From Actinomycetota bacterium (GTDB taxonomy: Bacteria; Actinomycetota; Acidimicrobiia; Acidimicrobiales; Ilumatobacteraceae): DNA of 39,496 bases. The notes beneath the pieces are model-generated. The model searched no databases and had not been told where the DNA came from. It was given only the letters and a program-made list of their open reading frames with translations. The stretch is from the NCBI GenBank assembly GCA_005778215.1, contig SXKB01000333.1:1-39496 (forward strand), in the 5' to 3' direction. The position numbers and the translations under genes are program-made. Below, piece by piece: positions 1 through 8,185 of the stretch (positions are counted from its first letter, which is position 1; each line of letters opens with the position of its first letter).

Positions 1-450
1 ACCGCCTTCCAGGATCTCGAGCGCCTTCGCGTGCGCGACGCGCACCGCACTCTCGATGAGGTCGCGGCCCTGCTCGCTGCCGACCACGTTCGCCACCTGC
101 TCCTTGATCAGGTTGGCGACGGCGGCCTCGATGACCGGACCGAGACGGTCGAGGCCGTCGGGCACGAGCGACTGCACGATGCCGTCGATGTCGACCAGGG
201 CAACGATCTCGGTGGTGATGCGTGCCGACAGTGCGTCGATGACGGCCGGATCCTCCGCTGCCGCATCGACGGCGGCCACGACGCGGTCGGTGCTCAGCAC
301 GGTGCGCTTGGCCCAGATGCCGGTGGTGGCCACCAGAAACAGCACCACCGCGAGCACCGTGGCCACCACGGCGCCGATGCGTCGCGGTCGGCGCGTGCTG
401 GAGGCGGCAGGTGCCGCGGGGGCCGAAGTGGTGTCGGACGCGTCGGTCAT
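1..450 (-). CDS. Membrane protein of unknown function, C-terminus cut by window edge
   Basis: Open on the minus strand from ATG at 450 to the window edge, so only the first 150 residues are visible. The N-terminus is a short Ala/Thr/Ser/Pro-rich cytoplasmic stretch followed by RRPRR and one hydrophobic segment (about residues 27-47). The next part, WAKRTVLSTDR, resembles a family of actinobacterial integral membrane proteins that carry W-x-VLDTDRYV after the first membrane helix; this is recognition from memory, not a search. The visible extracytoplasmic part is helical and amphipathic. The start is supported by TACCGT 8 nt upstream of the ATG, a leaderless-type -10 box. It is divergent from the DUF6325 gene. 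Function unknown. Confidence 0.7.
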   Translation of the reverse strand, partial: MTDASDTTSAPAAPAASSTRRPRRIGAVVATVLAVVLFLVATTGIWAKRTVLSTDRVVAAVDAAAEDPAVIDALSARITTEIVALVDIDGIVQSLVPDGLDRLGPVIEAAVANLIKEQVANVVGSEQGRDLIESAVRVAHAKALEILEGG

Positions 451-458
451 GGCACAGA

Positions 459-464
459 ACGGTA
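459..464 (-). promoter_or_regulatory. Leaderless-type -10 box for the gene starting at 450
   Basis: On the minus strand TACCGT lies 8 nt before the ATG at 450. This spacing puts the transcription start at or next to the start codon. Confidence 0.5.
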
Positions 465-492
465 GGCGTTGCCCGCACGCTCGCACGTCACC

Positions 493-539
493 CGGGCGGG
501 ATGAAGCCCACTTCACCCTGTGGGGGTGATGCCCGCCCG
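493..539. repeat. Nested inverted repeat in a divergent intergenic region
   Basis: CGGGCGGG (493-500) is complementary to CCCGCCCG (532-539). Inside it TCACCC (513-518) pairs with GGGTGA (524-529). The structure lies between two divergent genes. It could be an operator or simply a GC-rich coincidence. Confidence 0.35.
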
Positions 540-615
540 ACGGGGAGGTGACAGACTGAATGGGCTGTCGCGGGCCTCCAGGCCGCCGCGTGGACCTGCA
601 GAGAGGACGCCTCCC

Positions 616-1029
616 ATGACCATCGGACCGGTCGAGTACATCATCATCCAGTTCCCCGGCAACCAGTTCAAGGGTGAGATCGCGCCGGCACTGGCCGACC
701 TCATCGAGAGCAAGACCGTGCGCATCGTCGACCTCGTGTTCATCCTGAAGGACGCCGACGGCAACGTGGTGTGGGACGAATACGACGCCGGCGAGAACGG
801 CGACGGTTTCGGGTTCGCCCACCTCGACGGTGAGGCCGGCCTGCTGAACGAGGACGACATCCTCACCGCCGCCGAGGTGATGGACCCCAACTCCAGTGCC
901 GCACTGCTGGTGTGGGAGGACCTGTGGGCGGCCCCGTTCGCTGCCGCCATCCGCAACGCCGGTGGCGAACTCATCGCCGGTGGTCGCATTCCGCACGAGC
1001 TGGCCCAGCTGGCCGCCGACACCCTCTGA
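616..1029 (+). CDS. DUF6325-like protein of unknown function
   Basis: 137-residue acidic soluble protein starting MTIGPVEYIIIQFPGN. The pattern of a short beta strand (VEYIIIQFP), a helix, IVDLVFILKDADG and a C-terminal helix ending with GGRIPHELAQL matches what I know of the DUF6325 family, which often sits beside SHOCT-domain proteins in actinobacteria. No catalytic residues are evident and there is no signal peptide or membrane segment. GAGAGGAC lies 10 nt before the ATG and acts as a weak ribosome binding site. The SHOCT gene follows 32 bp downstream on the same strand, so the two probably form a transcription unit; the association is typical, the role unknown. Confidence 0.7.
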   Translation: MTIGPVEYIIIQFPGNQFKGEIAPALADLIESKTVRIVDLVFILKDADGNVVWDEYDAGENGDGFGFAHLDGEAGLLNEDDILTAAEVMDPNSSAALLVWEDLWAAPFAAAIRNAGGELIAGGRIPHELAQLAADTL

Positions 1030-1061
1030 CCCACCCGAACACTCACCAGGAGCACACCACC

Positions 1062-1442
1062 ATGAGACGACGTGGCATCGGGCGAATCGGTCGCCCCACC
1101 CTCATCGGCACCGCGGCCCGCACTGCGGTCGTCGCCGGCACCGCCAGCGCGGTGGTCGGCGGCATGCACAACAAGCAGGCGGCGCAGGCACAGACCGAGG
1201 CCGAAGCCGCCGCCTACCGCCAGCAGCAGGAGCAAGCCGCGCTGGAGGCACAGGTGCAGGCCCAGGTGGCCGCGCAGATGGCCGCGCAGCAGGCTGCTCC
1301 TCCCCCGCCGCCGCCTGCCGCTGCACCGACCGGTGGTGACGACACCATGGCGAAGCTGCAGCAGCTGGCCGACATGAAGGCCCAGGGCATCCTCAGCGAC
1401 GAGGAGTTCTCGGCAGCGAAGGCCAAACTGCTCGGCCTGTAG
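1062..1442 (+). CDS. SHOCT-domain membrane-associated protein
   Basis: 126 residues. The N-terminus MRRRGIGRIGRP is basic, followed by a weakly hydrophobic Ala/Val/Gly segment (about 16-35) that may associate with the membrane. A Gln/Ala-rich coiled-coil-prone stretch (about 38-76) follows, then a Pro run, and a C-terminal SHOCT domain (about 95-126: MAKLQQLADMKAQGILSDEE, F, AAKAKLLGL). SHOCT domains are short C-terminal helices thought to mediate oligomerisation. CAGGAG lies 10 nt upstream of the ATG. It is probably cotranscribed with the DUF6325 gene, and this pairing recurs in actinobacteria. Function unknown. Confidence 0.75.
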   Translation: MRRRGIGRIGRPTLIGTAARTAVVAGTASAVVGGMHNKQAAQAQTEAEAAAYRQQQEQAALEAQVQAQVAAQMAAQQAAPPPPPPAAAPTGGDDTMAKLQQLADMKAQGILSDEEFSAAKAKLLGL

Positions 1443-1465
1443 TGTCCGGGGCACCGCCGCCGTCC

Positions 1466-1470
1466 GGAGG
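1466..1470 (+). promoter_or_regulatory. Strong ribosome binding site deciding the P450 start
   Basis: GGAGG at 1466-1470 ends 9 nt before an ATC codon at 1480 that begins the P450 homology. No ATG, GTG or TTG lies between the upstream in-frame stop and the TTG at 1543. Confidence 0.5.
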
Positions 1471-1479
1471 AGCCCCACC

Positions 1480-2712
1480 ATCACACCGCTCGACCTGCAT
1501 TCGCGCGAGTTCCTCGAGGACCCTGCTCCCACGCTCGCGTGGTTGCGCGAACACGATCCGGTGCACCGCAGCCCGCACGGCTACTGGCTGCTGACCCGCC
1601 ACGACGACGTGGCGGCCGCGCTGCGCGACCCGCGATTGTCGAGCGAGTGGACGAAGAAGGGTTCGCTGCCCGGGGTGAGCGCTCGCCATCGCGCCGCGCC
1701 CGACCTCGACGACCCGTTCGTGCGCGCCCAGCAGGTGGTGCTGCACTCGTTCAACATGAAGGACCCGCCCGACCACACGCGGGTGCGACAGCTGGTGCAG
1801 CAGGCCTTCACCCGTGCGGCGGTCGACCACCAACGTGGGCGGGTGGCCGAGCTGGTCGACGAGTGCATCGACCATGGGCTCGCCACCGGCTCGCTCGACC
1901 TGGTCACCGAGTTGGCGTTCCCACTCACCATCACCGTCGCATCGGAGATGATCGGCATCCCCACCCACACCCGCGACCGGTTCCGGTCGTCGTTCGAGGA
2001 CACCGAGCGCCTGGGCGACCCCACCGCCACCGACGAGCAGCGCCAGGCCGCCCGCGACGCGCTGGTGTGGCAGCTCGATGTGATCGCCGACGTGGTCGAC
2101 GAACGGCGCCACACGCCACAGGACGACCTGGTGTCGGCGCTGGTGCAGGCGGAGGACCGGGGCGAGACGCTCACGACCGACGAGATCCTCGCGGCGCTGC
2201 TCACCATCTACACGGCAGGCGGCACCACCACGGAGCGGATGATCTCCAGCGGCATGTTGCTGTTGCTGCGACACCCCGAGCAGTTGGCGCTGCTGCGCGC
2301 CCGACCCGACCTCGTGAGCGGCGCGGTCACCGAGATCCTCCGCTACCACCACCCCAACCAGCAGACCACCACACCGCGCCTCGCACTCGACGACGTCGAC
2401 ATCCGTGGCACGGTCATCCCCGCCGGCAGCACCGTGCGCGTCGCCCTGGGCGCCGCGAACCGCGACCCCGAACGCTGGCAGGATCCCGAGTCGTTCGACA
2501 TCACCCGACCGGAGCTGGTGTCGCTCGGGTTCGGCCAGGGCATCCACTACTGCATCGGGGCGCCGCTGGCTCGCATGCAGACCCAGGTGGCCATCGAGCA
2601 CCTGCTCCGGCGGTGCCCCGTCCTGGCGCTGGCCGACGGCGAGGTGCGTCACGACCCCCGCCGCATGGATCGGTACGAACGCGTGCAGGTGCACGTGGCC
2701 GATCCACACTGA
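1480..2712 (+). CDS. Cytochrome P450 with apparent ATC start codon
   Basis: Soluble bacterial cytochrome P450 monooxygenase, 410 residues if begun at ATC 1480. Seen: heme loop FGQGIHYCIG with Cys about residue 358, ExxR motif EILR about 285-288, and an I-helix AGGTTT about 246-251. The family norm AG-x-(D/E)-T-T has an acid where this protein has Thr, so proton delivery may differ. The first canonical start in frame is TTG 1543, but that would drop P450-like sequence (PLDLHSREFLEDPAPTLAWL), and a good GGAGG site sits before ATC 1480. I therefore place the start at 1480, with 1543 as the conservative alternative. No ferredoxin or reductase partner is nearby. Substrate unknown. Confidence 0.85.
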   Translation: MTPLDLHSREFLEDPAPTLAWLREHDPVHRSPHGYWLLTRHDDVAAALRDPRLSSEWTKKGSLPGVSARHRAAPDLDDPFVRAQQVVLHSFNMKDPPDHTRVRQLVQQAFTRAAVDHQRGRVAELVDECIDHGLATGSLDLVTELAFPLTITVASEMIGIPTHTRDRFRSSFEDTERLGDPTATDEQRQAARDALVWQLDVIADVVDERRHTPQDDLVSALVQAEDRGETLTTDEILAALLTIYTAGGTTTERMISSGMLLLLRHPEQLALLRARPDLVSGAVTEILRYHHPNQQTTTPRLALDDVDIRGTVIPAGSTVRVALGAANRDPERWQDPESFDITRPELVSLGFGQGIHYCIGAPLARMQTQVAIEHLLRRCPVLALADGEVRHDPRRMDRYERVQVHVADPH

Positions 2713-2849
2713 CACCCCGCGATCGGCCACGGCGCGCGGCCGTTGCATGCCCTGACCTGCGTCGCACCGTCGAAGCAGGCTCACGGTTTCGTCAAGTTCA
2801 CAGCGTGACGTGCCGATGAGACGTACATGCACGCGCCCGGGATGCACCC

Positions 2850-4457
2850 GTGAACACGTTCGAGGCACCGCCTCGCGACGCGCGCGTCGCCACCCTGCCC
2901 CCGCCGTTCGTGCCGAAGCTCCCGCCCCAGGTGAAGCTGACGTCGGTGGCCACCATGCCCTCACCGGGGCTGCCGGGCGCACCACCGGGTACGCCCGCGG
3001 CACCCAAGGTGCAGGGTGTACCGATGCACCTGTTGTTCGCGTCGAACGACGCGATGCCGCCCCCCAAGCGGAAGCGGGGCCGAGCCGGAAAGAGGTTCCT
3101 CGGGCTGCTCGTGGTGCTCGGACTCGCCGCGGGCGGCGTGCTGCTGTACCAGCGGCTCCGGCCGTTCGACCCGCCGCATCCCGATGCCTGGGACCCACGG
3201 GTGCAGGAGCTGGTGTCGTTCGTCGAGCAGACACGAGGACTCACCTTCGAGCACCCGATCGCGATCGACTTCCTCACCGAGGAGCAGTTCCTCGCCCAAG
3301 GGCGCGCCGATGCGGCCGCCATCTCGGTGGAGGACGAAGCGCAGGTGCGGTACACCTCCGAGCTGTTCGACGCGTTCGGGCTGGCCACCGCGTACGACCC
3401 CGGCGTGGGGCAGTCGACGCTGAACGCCACCACGACGCTCGGCTCCTACTCCACCGAGACCGACCGCATCACCGTGCGCGGCAACGAACTGACCCCGGGC
3501 GTGCGCGCCACGGTGGTGCACGAGCTCACCCATGCGCTGCAGGCGCAGCACTTCGACCTGCGCGGCAAGGCCGACGACGTGCCGATGCGCAGCATCGCCG
3601 AGGCCGACGCGATGCGCGTGGAGGAGGCCTACCTCGCCAGCCTGCCCCCCGAGGAGCAGGCCGCCGCACGGGCTGCCGACACGATGTCGGCCGACGCGAT
3701 GGGGCAACTGGCCGCCCTGCCATGGCCCGTGGTGGAGTTCCAGTACGCGCCGTACGTGCTGGGGCCGGCGCTGGTGCGTTCGGTGTTCGACCGCCGCGGC
3801 AACGCGGGCGTCGACGACCTGCTCGCCCATCCGCCCACCGAGGAGCAACTGATCGCCACCTGGCAGTGGCGCCCCGACGGCACCGATCCGGTCGTCGGCA
3901 TCACTGCCGTCGCACCGCAGGGTGCCGAGGTGCTGGAGGACAGCACGCCGATGTCGATGCTGGAGATGGTGGTGATGCTCGACGCATGGCTGCCGTGGAC
4001 CCTCGCCCGCAGCGCACTCGACCACTGGCAGTCGGCCGCGTACACGTCGTACCGCAAGGTGCCCGGTGGCCCGCTGTGCGTGTCGGTCACCACCGCGCTC
4101 GAGGGCGACACCGACGCGTTCGTCGCCGCCGTCACGTGGTGGGCCGCCACCATCGGGTCGCCCACTCGTCCGTTCGAACGCGACGGCATGGTGACGTTCG
4201 AGGTGTGTGCGCGCGGTGCCACGGGCACCAACCCCCCGCCGCCGCTGGTGCAGCCCACCACCGCGATGCTGCTCGAGAACTCGGCGGTGCCGCCGACGGC
4301 GAACGACCTCACCACCGCCGCACCGCATCTGTGCGCCGCTCGCACGGTGATCGACGACCCGAACATCGCACCGTTGCTCACGGTGCTGCGGTCGCCGCAG
4401 CAACAGGCACAGGTCGACGCCGCACTTGCCACCGCTCGTGCGACGTGCGGCGGCTGA
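2850..4457 (+). CDS. Membrane-anchored HELTH metallopeptidase-like protein
   Basis: 535 residues from GTG 2850. Order: Pro-rich cytoplasmic N-terminus (1-72), basic KRKRGRAGKR, one transmembrane helix (about 82-100), then a large extracytoplasmic domain. It contains VVHELTHALQAQHF with a zincin HExxH signature (His224, Glu225, His228) and acidic candidates for a third ligand at EADAMRVEE (about 251-259). The remaining domain has several Cys near the C-terminus. I infer a surface zinc peptidase or a derived metal-binding protein; substrate unknown. No clear ribosome binding site precedes the GTG. The 138 bp between the P450 stop and this start hold no recognisable element beyond a weak TACATG at 2824-2829. 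The stop lies 19 bp before the amidase start. Confidence 0.7.
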   Translation: MNTFEAPPRDARVATLPPPFVPKLPPQVKLTSVATMPSPGLPGAPPGTPAAPKVQGVPMHLLFASNDAMPPPKRKRGRAGKRFLGLLVVLGLAAGGVLLYQRLRPFDPPHPDAWDPRVQELVSFVEQTRGLTFEHPIAIDFLTEEQFLAQGRADAAAISVEDEAQVRYTSELFDAFGLATAYDPGVGQSTLNATTTLGSYSTETDRITVRGNELTPGVRATVVHELTHALQAQHFDLRGKADDVPMRSIAEADAMRVEEAYLASLPPEEQAAARAADTMSADAMGQLAALPWPVVEFQYAPYVLGPALVRSVFDRRGNAGVDDLLAHPPTEEQLIATWQWRPDGTDPVVGITAVAPQGAEVLEDSTPMSMLEMVVMLDAWLPWTLARSALDHWQSAAYTSYRKVPGGPLCVSVTTALEGDTDAFVAAVTWWAATIGSPTRPFERDGMVTFEVCARGATGTNPPPPLVQPTTAMLLENSAVPPTANDLTTAAPHLCAARTVIDDPNIAPLLTVLRSPQQQAQVDAALATARATCGG

Positions 4458-4463
4458 ACGTGC

Positions 4464-4469
4464 CACAGT
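4464..4469 (+). promoter_or_regulatory. Weak -10-like box for the amidase gene
   Basis: CACAGT is followed by GCACGGC and then GTG 4477. The same seven-base spacer GCACGGC separates TACCGT from the SDR start at 28037, which supports GTG 4477 as start even though the hexamer lacks the initial T. Confidence 0.3.
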
Positions 4470-4476
4470 GCACGGC

Positions 4477-5928
4477 GTGGACCTGACCGAACTCGGTGCC
4501 GCCGAACTCTCCGAACGCATCCATCGGCTCGAGGTGTCGTGCCGGGAGGTGATGGCCGCATTCCTCGATCGCATCGACGAGCGCAACCCCGCGCTGAACG
4601 CCATCGTCAGCCGCCGCGACCGCGACACGCTGCTGGCGGAGGCCGCCGTGTGTGACGACGAACTGGCGGCCGAGTTCTCGCGTGGCTGGATGCACGGGCT
4701 GCCACTGGCGGTGAAGGATCTGGCCGAGACGCGCGGCATTCGCACCACTTCGGGTTCGCCGTTGCTCGCCGACTTCGTGCCCGACTTCGACGCGCTGGTG
4801 GTGAGCCGTATGAAGTCGGCCGGTGCCATCGTGATCGGCAAGACCAACGTGCCCGAGTTCGGTCTCGGTTCGCACACGTTCAACGAGGTGTTCGGCCCCA
4901 CCCGCAACCCGTACGACACCACGCGGTCGGCCGGCGGCAGCAGCGGCGGCGCCGCGGTCGCGCTGGCCACACGCATGGTGCCGGTGGCCGACGGCAGCGA
5001 CTACATGGGTTCGCTGCGCAACCCGGCGGCGTGGAACCACGTGTTCGGGTTCCGGCCCAGCCAGGGTCGAGTGCCCAGCTTCCCGGCCCGCGACCACTAC
5101 CTCGCCCAACTCGGCACCGAGGGCCCGATGGGGCGCAGTGTGCTCGACATGGCGATGCTGCTCGGCACGCAGGCCGGGTTCGATCGCCGCGACCCGCTGT
5201 GCCTGTCGGGTGGGCTGCCCGAGTTCGGCACCGTGGCCGACGCACGCGCCACGCTCGACGACGATCCGTCGGGCCTGCGCGTCGGCTGGTTGGGCGACCT
5301 CGACGGCCACCTCGCCATGGAGCCCGGCATCCTCGACCGGTGCATCGACGGGCTGCACCGCCTCGAGTCGCTCGGCTGCACGGTGGAACCGACCGCGTTC
5401 TCGATGCCGCCCGACCAGGTGTGGGACGCATGGCTGGTGTGGCGCCACTTCCTGGTCGCCGGTGGGCTGGCGCCGCTGGCCGCCGACCCGACGCGACGCG
5501 CGTTGCTGAAGCCCGAGGCGCAATGGGAACTCGACCGGGGCCTCGCACTCTCGGCCACCGAGGTCGCTCGCGCCGGGTCGACCCGCAGCGCGTTCCACAC
5601 CTCGATCGTGTCGTTGTTCACCCAGTTCGACGTGCTCGCCATCCCCACCGCGCAGGTGTGGCCGTTCCCGATCGAGCAGCGATGGCCCACCCACATCGGC
5701 GAACGCGAGATGGACACCTACCACCGCTGGATGGAGGTCACCGCGTACGCCACGTTCGCCGGACTGCCGGCCGTGAGCGTGCCGGTGGGGTTCGACGAAC
5801 GCGGCTTGCCGATGGGCATGCAGCTCATCGGAGCACCCCGCGCCGACGTCGACCTGCTGTGCCTGGCACACGCCTACGAGGGTGCGCTGCGTGTGACGCC
5901 GGGCCTCCCGCACATCGGCGCCGCCTGA
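4477..5928 (+). CDS. Amidase (amidase signature family)
   Basis: 483 residues. It hydrolyses a carboxamide to acid and ammonia; the substrate cannot be read from sequence. The Ser-cisSer-Lys triad is visible: Lys80 in PLAVKDLAETRG, cis-Ser155 in AGGSSGGAA, and nucleophile Ser179 in DGSDYMGSLRNPA. Length fits stand-alone amidases rather than a GatA subunit, and no gatB/gatC is near. No signal peptide, so cytoplasmic. GTG 4477 gives a family-typical beginning (VDLTELGAAELSERI); GTG 4468 is an in-frame alternative three codons upstream. The short gap to the next gene (21 bp) contains that gene's own promoter, so cotranscription is optional. Confidence 0.88.
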   Translation: MDLTELGAAELSERIHRLEVSCREVMAAFLDRIDERNPALNAIVSRRDRDTLLAEAAVCDDELAAEFSRGWMHGLPLAVKDLAETRGIRTTSGSPLLADFVPDFDALVVSRMKSAGAIVIGKTNVPEFGLGSHTFNEVFGPTRNPYDTTRSAGGSSGGAAVALATRMVPVADGSDYMGSLRNPAAWNHVFGFRPSQGRVPSFPARDHYLAQLGTEGPMGRSVLDMAMLLGTQAGFDRRDPLCLSGGLPEFGTVADARATLDDDPSGLRVGWLGDLDGHLAMEPGILDRCIDGLHRLESLGCTVEPTAFSMPPDQVWDAWLVWRHFLVAGGLAPLAADPTRRALLKPEAQWELDRGLALSATEVARAGSTRSAFHTSIVSLFTQFDVLAIPTAQVWPFPIEQRWPTHIGEREMDTYHRWMEVTAYATFAGLPAVSVPVGFDERGLPMGMQLIGAPRADVDLLCLAHAYEGALRVTPGLPHIGAA

Positions 5929-5935
5929 CCTGGCC

Positions 5936-5941
5936 TACGAT
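5936..5941 (+). promoter_or_regulatory. Leaderless-type -10 box for the gene at 5950
   Basis: TACGAT is followed by 8 nt and then ATG 5950. Confidence 0.5.
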
Positions 5942-5949
5942 CTGCCGCC

Positions 5950-6375
5950 ATGGCGAGCGGCGCGATGACCAGAACGGAACGCGAGGCCTTCCTCACCGAT
6001 GTGCACGTCGGTGTGTTGGCGATCGACGAGCCGGGCCGTGGCCCGCTCGCGATGCCCATCTGGTACCTGTACCGGGACGGGCTCGTGCACATCAGCATGG
6101 ACGGGGATTCCTTGAAGGCCCGGCTGCTCCGCGCCGCCGGCCGGGCCACGATGACCGTGCAGACCGAGACCCCGCCGTACCAGTACGTGTCGGTGGAGGG
6201 TCCGGTCGAGCTGGTGGCACCCACGGGTGACAACCTCGAGATGGCCACCCGCTACCTCGGGCCCGAGCTGGGCCGCTGGTACGCCGACCACAACCCGGTG
6301 GGCCCCGATTCGGTGATCGCGCAGCTGCGTCCCGAACACTGGCGCACCTTCGACTTCGGGAAGGCACTCACCTGA
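5950..6375 (+). CDS. Pyridoxamine 5'-phosphate oxidase-like FMN/F420 split-barrel protein
   Basis: 141 residues. The order of strands and helices (FLTDVHVGVLAID, PLAMPIWYLYRDG, LVHISMDGDSLKARLLR, ATMTVQTE, YVSVEGPVEL) matches the pyridoxamine 5'-phosphate oxidase-like split barrel. These small dimers bind FMN, heme or F420; which one here cannot be told. The helix SLKARLLRAAGRA would contact the cofactor phosphate in relatives. ATG 5950 is preceded by a TACGAT box at leaderless spacing. The histidine kinase gene begins 15 bp after the stop, so the two may share a transcript; a redox or flavin input to the kinase is possible but unproven. Confidence 0.75.
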   Translation: MASGAMTRTEREAFLTDVHVGVLAIDEPGRGPLAMPIWYLYRDGLVHISMDGDSLKARLLRAAGRATMTVQTETPPYQYVSVEGPVELVAPTGDNLEMATRYLGPELGRWYADHNPVGPDSVIAQLRPEHWRTFDFGKALT

Positions 6376-6389
6376 GGAACGCCGACGAC

Positions 6390-7448
6390 ATGCACAGGAA
6401 GCGAGAAGCGTCGCCCGTACCTGCGAAACTGTCCGAGGTGGGGGACCCGAACGACGACCATTGGCTGCTCGAGGTGGTCGAGGCCATGCCCGACGGCGTG
6501 GTCATCGTCGATCAGCGCGGCACGATGACATTGGTGAACCGCGAGATGGAACGGCTGCTCGGCTACCGCCGCGACGAGATGCTCGGCCAGCCGGTCGAGA
6601 TGCTGCTGCCGGTGGAGGTGCGCAGTACCCACCACGAACACCGCGACGGATTCAACGCCAACCCGCACCGCCGTGCCATGGGTGCCGGGCTCGACCTGTC
6701 GGCCCAGCGCAAGGACGGCTCGGTGTTCCCCGTGGAGATCTCGCTGGCGCCGGCCGAGGTGGCCGGTGAGCGCGTGGTCATCGCCACCGTGCGCGACGTC
6801 ACCGCCAACCGTCAGGCCGATGCCGACCTGGCCGCCGCCCGCGAGCGGGTGCTGCTGGCCGAGGACCACGAGCGCATCGCCCGCGACCTGCACGACACGG
6901 TCATCCAGCGGCTGTTCGCCTCGGGCCTCTCGTTGCAGAGCGTGCTGCCCACGGTGCCCGAGACGGCCAAGGTGAAGATCGAGCGCATCCTCGACGACCA
7001 GGACGACGCCATCCGCGAACTGCGCACCGCCATCTTCGGCCTCGCCAGCAAGCGCAGCGCCGGCCGCACGGTGCGCGTCGTGGTGAACGATCTGGTCGAC
7101 GAGTCGGCCCGGGTGCTGGGTTTCCGTCCCACGCTGCACTTCTCGGGCGTGCTCGACACCATCGACGAGGAGTCCACCGCCGAGGTGGCCGCCGTGGTGC
7201 GCGAGGCGCTCAGCAACGTGGCCCGCCACGCTCGCGCCCGCAAGGTGGAGGTCACGCTGAAGCACGCCGACGAGGAACTGCTGCTCACGGTGAGCGACGA
7301 CGGCGAGGGCATTCCGGGCAGCCACCGGTTGGGCAGCGGGCTGTTGAACATGCACGACCGCGCCGAACGGCTCGGCGGGAGCTGCAGCGTCACCTCGGCC
7401 GAGCACGCCGGCACGACGGTGCGCTGGCAGATCCCCATCGGCGACTGA
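6390..7448 (+). CDS. PAS-domain sensor histidine kinase (HisKA_3, DevS/NarX class)
   Basis: 352 residues. One PAS domain (about 25-140, with GTMTLVNREMERLLGY) is followed by a dimerisation domain with phospho-acceptor His168 in ARDLHDTVIQRLF, then an HATPase_c domain with N-box Asn276 (REALSNVARHARA) and G-box DDGEGIP (about 303-309). No transmembrane segment, so a cytoplasmic sensor. The H-box resembles DevS/DosT, but the GAF heme domains of those kinases are absent and PAS takes their place. The probable partner regulator is encoded convergently, its stop 18 bp away, rather than in the same operon. TGAGGAAC upstream is a weak ribosome site. Confidence 0.88.
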   Translation: MHRKREASPVPAKLSEVGDPNDDHWLLEVVEAMPDGVVIVDQRGTMTLVNREMERLLGYRRDEMLGQPVEMLLPVEVRSTHHEHRDGFNANPHRRAMGAGLDLSAQRKDGSVFPVEISLAPAEVAGERVVIATVRDVTANRQADADLAAARERVLLAEDHERIARDLHDTVIQRLFASGLSLQSVLPTVPETAKVKIERILDDQDDAIRELRTAIFGLASKRSAGRTVRVVVNDLVDESARVLGFRPTLHFSGVLDTIDEESTAEVAAVVREALSNVARHARARKVEVTLKHADEELLLTVSDDGEGIPGSHRLGSGLLNMHDRAERLGGSCSVTSAEHAGTTVRWQIPIGD

Positions 7449-7466
7449 CGCCCCGACGGGCCTGGG

Positions 7467-8138
7467 TCACTGCTGCTGCGACGGGTTCCGACCTGCGCCG
7501 GCCTTCACTGCGAACACGGCAGCCTCGGTGCGACGACTCATGCCGAGCTTCATCAGCATGTTCGACACGTAGTTCTTCACGGTCTTCTCGGCCAGGTGCA
7601 GCTCGGTGCCGATCTGCCGGTTGGTGGCGCCCTCGGCGATGAGGTCGAGGATCTTGCGCTCCTGCGGGGTGAGCTTCGCAAGACGCTCGTCCTCCTCCGA
7701 GGGGTGGCGCAGGCGGTGCAGCACCTTGCTGGTGACCGTGGGGTCGAGCAGCGACTCACCTCGAGCGACGCGGCGAATGGCGGTGATGAGGTCGTTGCCG
7801 CGGATCTGCTTCAGCACGTAGCCGGAGGCACCCGCCATGATGGCCTCGAACAGTGCGTCGTCGTCGCTGAACGACGTGAGCATCAGGCACGCAAGACCGG
7901 GCAGCTGGCTGCGCACCTCGCGGCACACCTCCACACCGCTGCCGTCGGGCAGGCGCACGTCGAGCACCGCCACGTCGGGACGCACGGCAGGGATGCGCTG
8001 CATCGCCTCGGCGGCCGTGGAGGCCTCACCGACGACCGAGAGACCGGGCTCGGCCTCGATGAGCTCGCGCACACCACGCCGAACGATCTCGTGATCGTCG
8101 AGCAGGAACACGGTGATGGGCTTGGGAGACTCATCCAT
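7467..8138 (-). CDS. NarL/DosR-type response regulator
   Basis: 223 residues. Receiver domain 6-122 with phospho-acceptor Asp60 (AVLDVRLPDGSG), switch Thr88 (LMLTSF) and Lys110 (YVLKQIRG). LuxR-type helix-turn-helix at about 155-207 (LTPQERKILDLIAEGATNRQ). The receiver end YVLKQIRG and the C-terminus resemble mycobacterial DosR. It is likely phosphorylated by the kinase ending at 7448, and their convergent layout is unusual for a two-component pair. Start chosen at ATG 8138; TTG 8153 would add five residues. The divergent aminopeptidase gene begins 99 bp away, and the gap holds three 8-bp GTCACA repeats that could be an operator. Confidence 0.87.
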   Translation of the reverse strand: MDESPKPITVFLLDDHEIVRRGVRELIEAEPGLSVVGEASTAAEAMQRIPAVRPDVAVLDVRLPDGSGVEVCREVRSQLPGLACLMLTSFSDDDALFEAIMAGASGYVLKQIRGNDLITAIRRVARGESLLDPTVTSKVLHRLRHPSEEDERLAKLTPQERKILDLIAEGATNRQIGTELHLAEKTVKNYVSNMLMKLGMSRRTEAAVFAVKAGAGRNPSQQQ

Positions 8139-8185
8139 AGGGCACCCAGGCAATCACATGGGACCCATCGCTGTCAGGGACCTTC

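Noticed and set aside
1393-3234. Minus-strand open frame of about 600 codons over the P450
   Set aside because: Shadow frame; no motif and it spans several real plus-strand genes.
2961-4976. Long minus-strand open frame over the metallopeptidase-like gene and amidase
   Set aside because: No recognisable motif; the opposite-strand genes show HELTH and the amidase triad.
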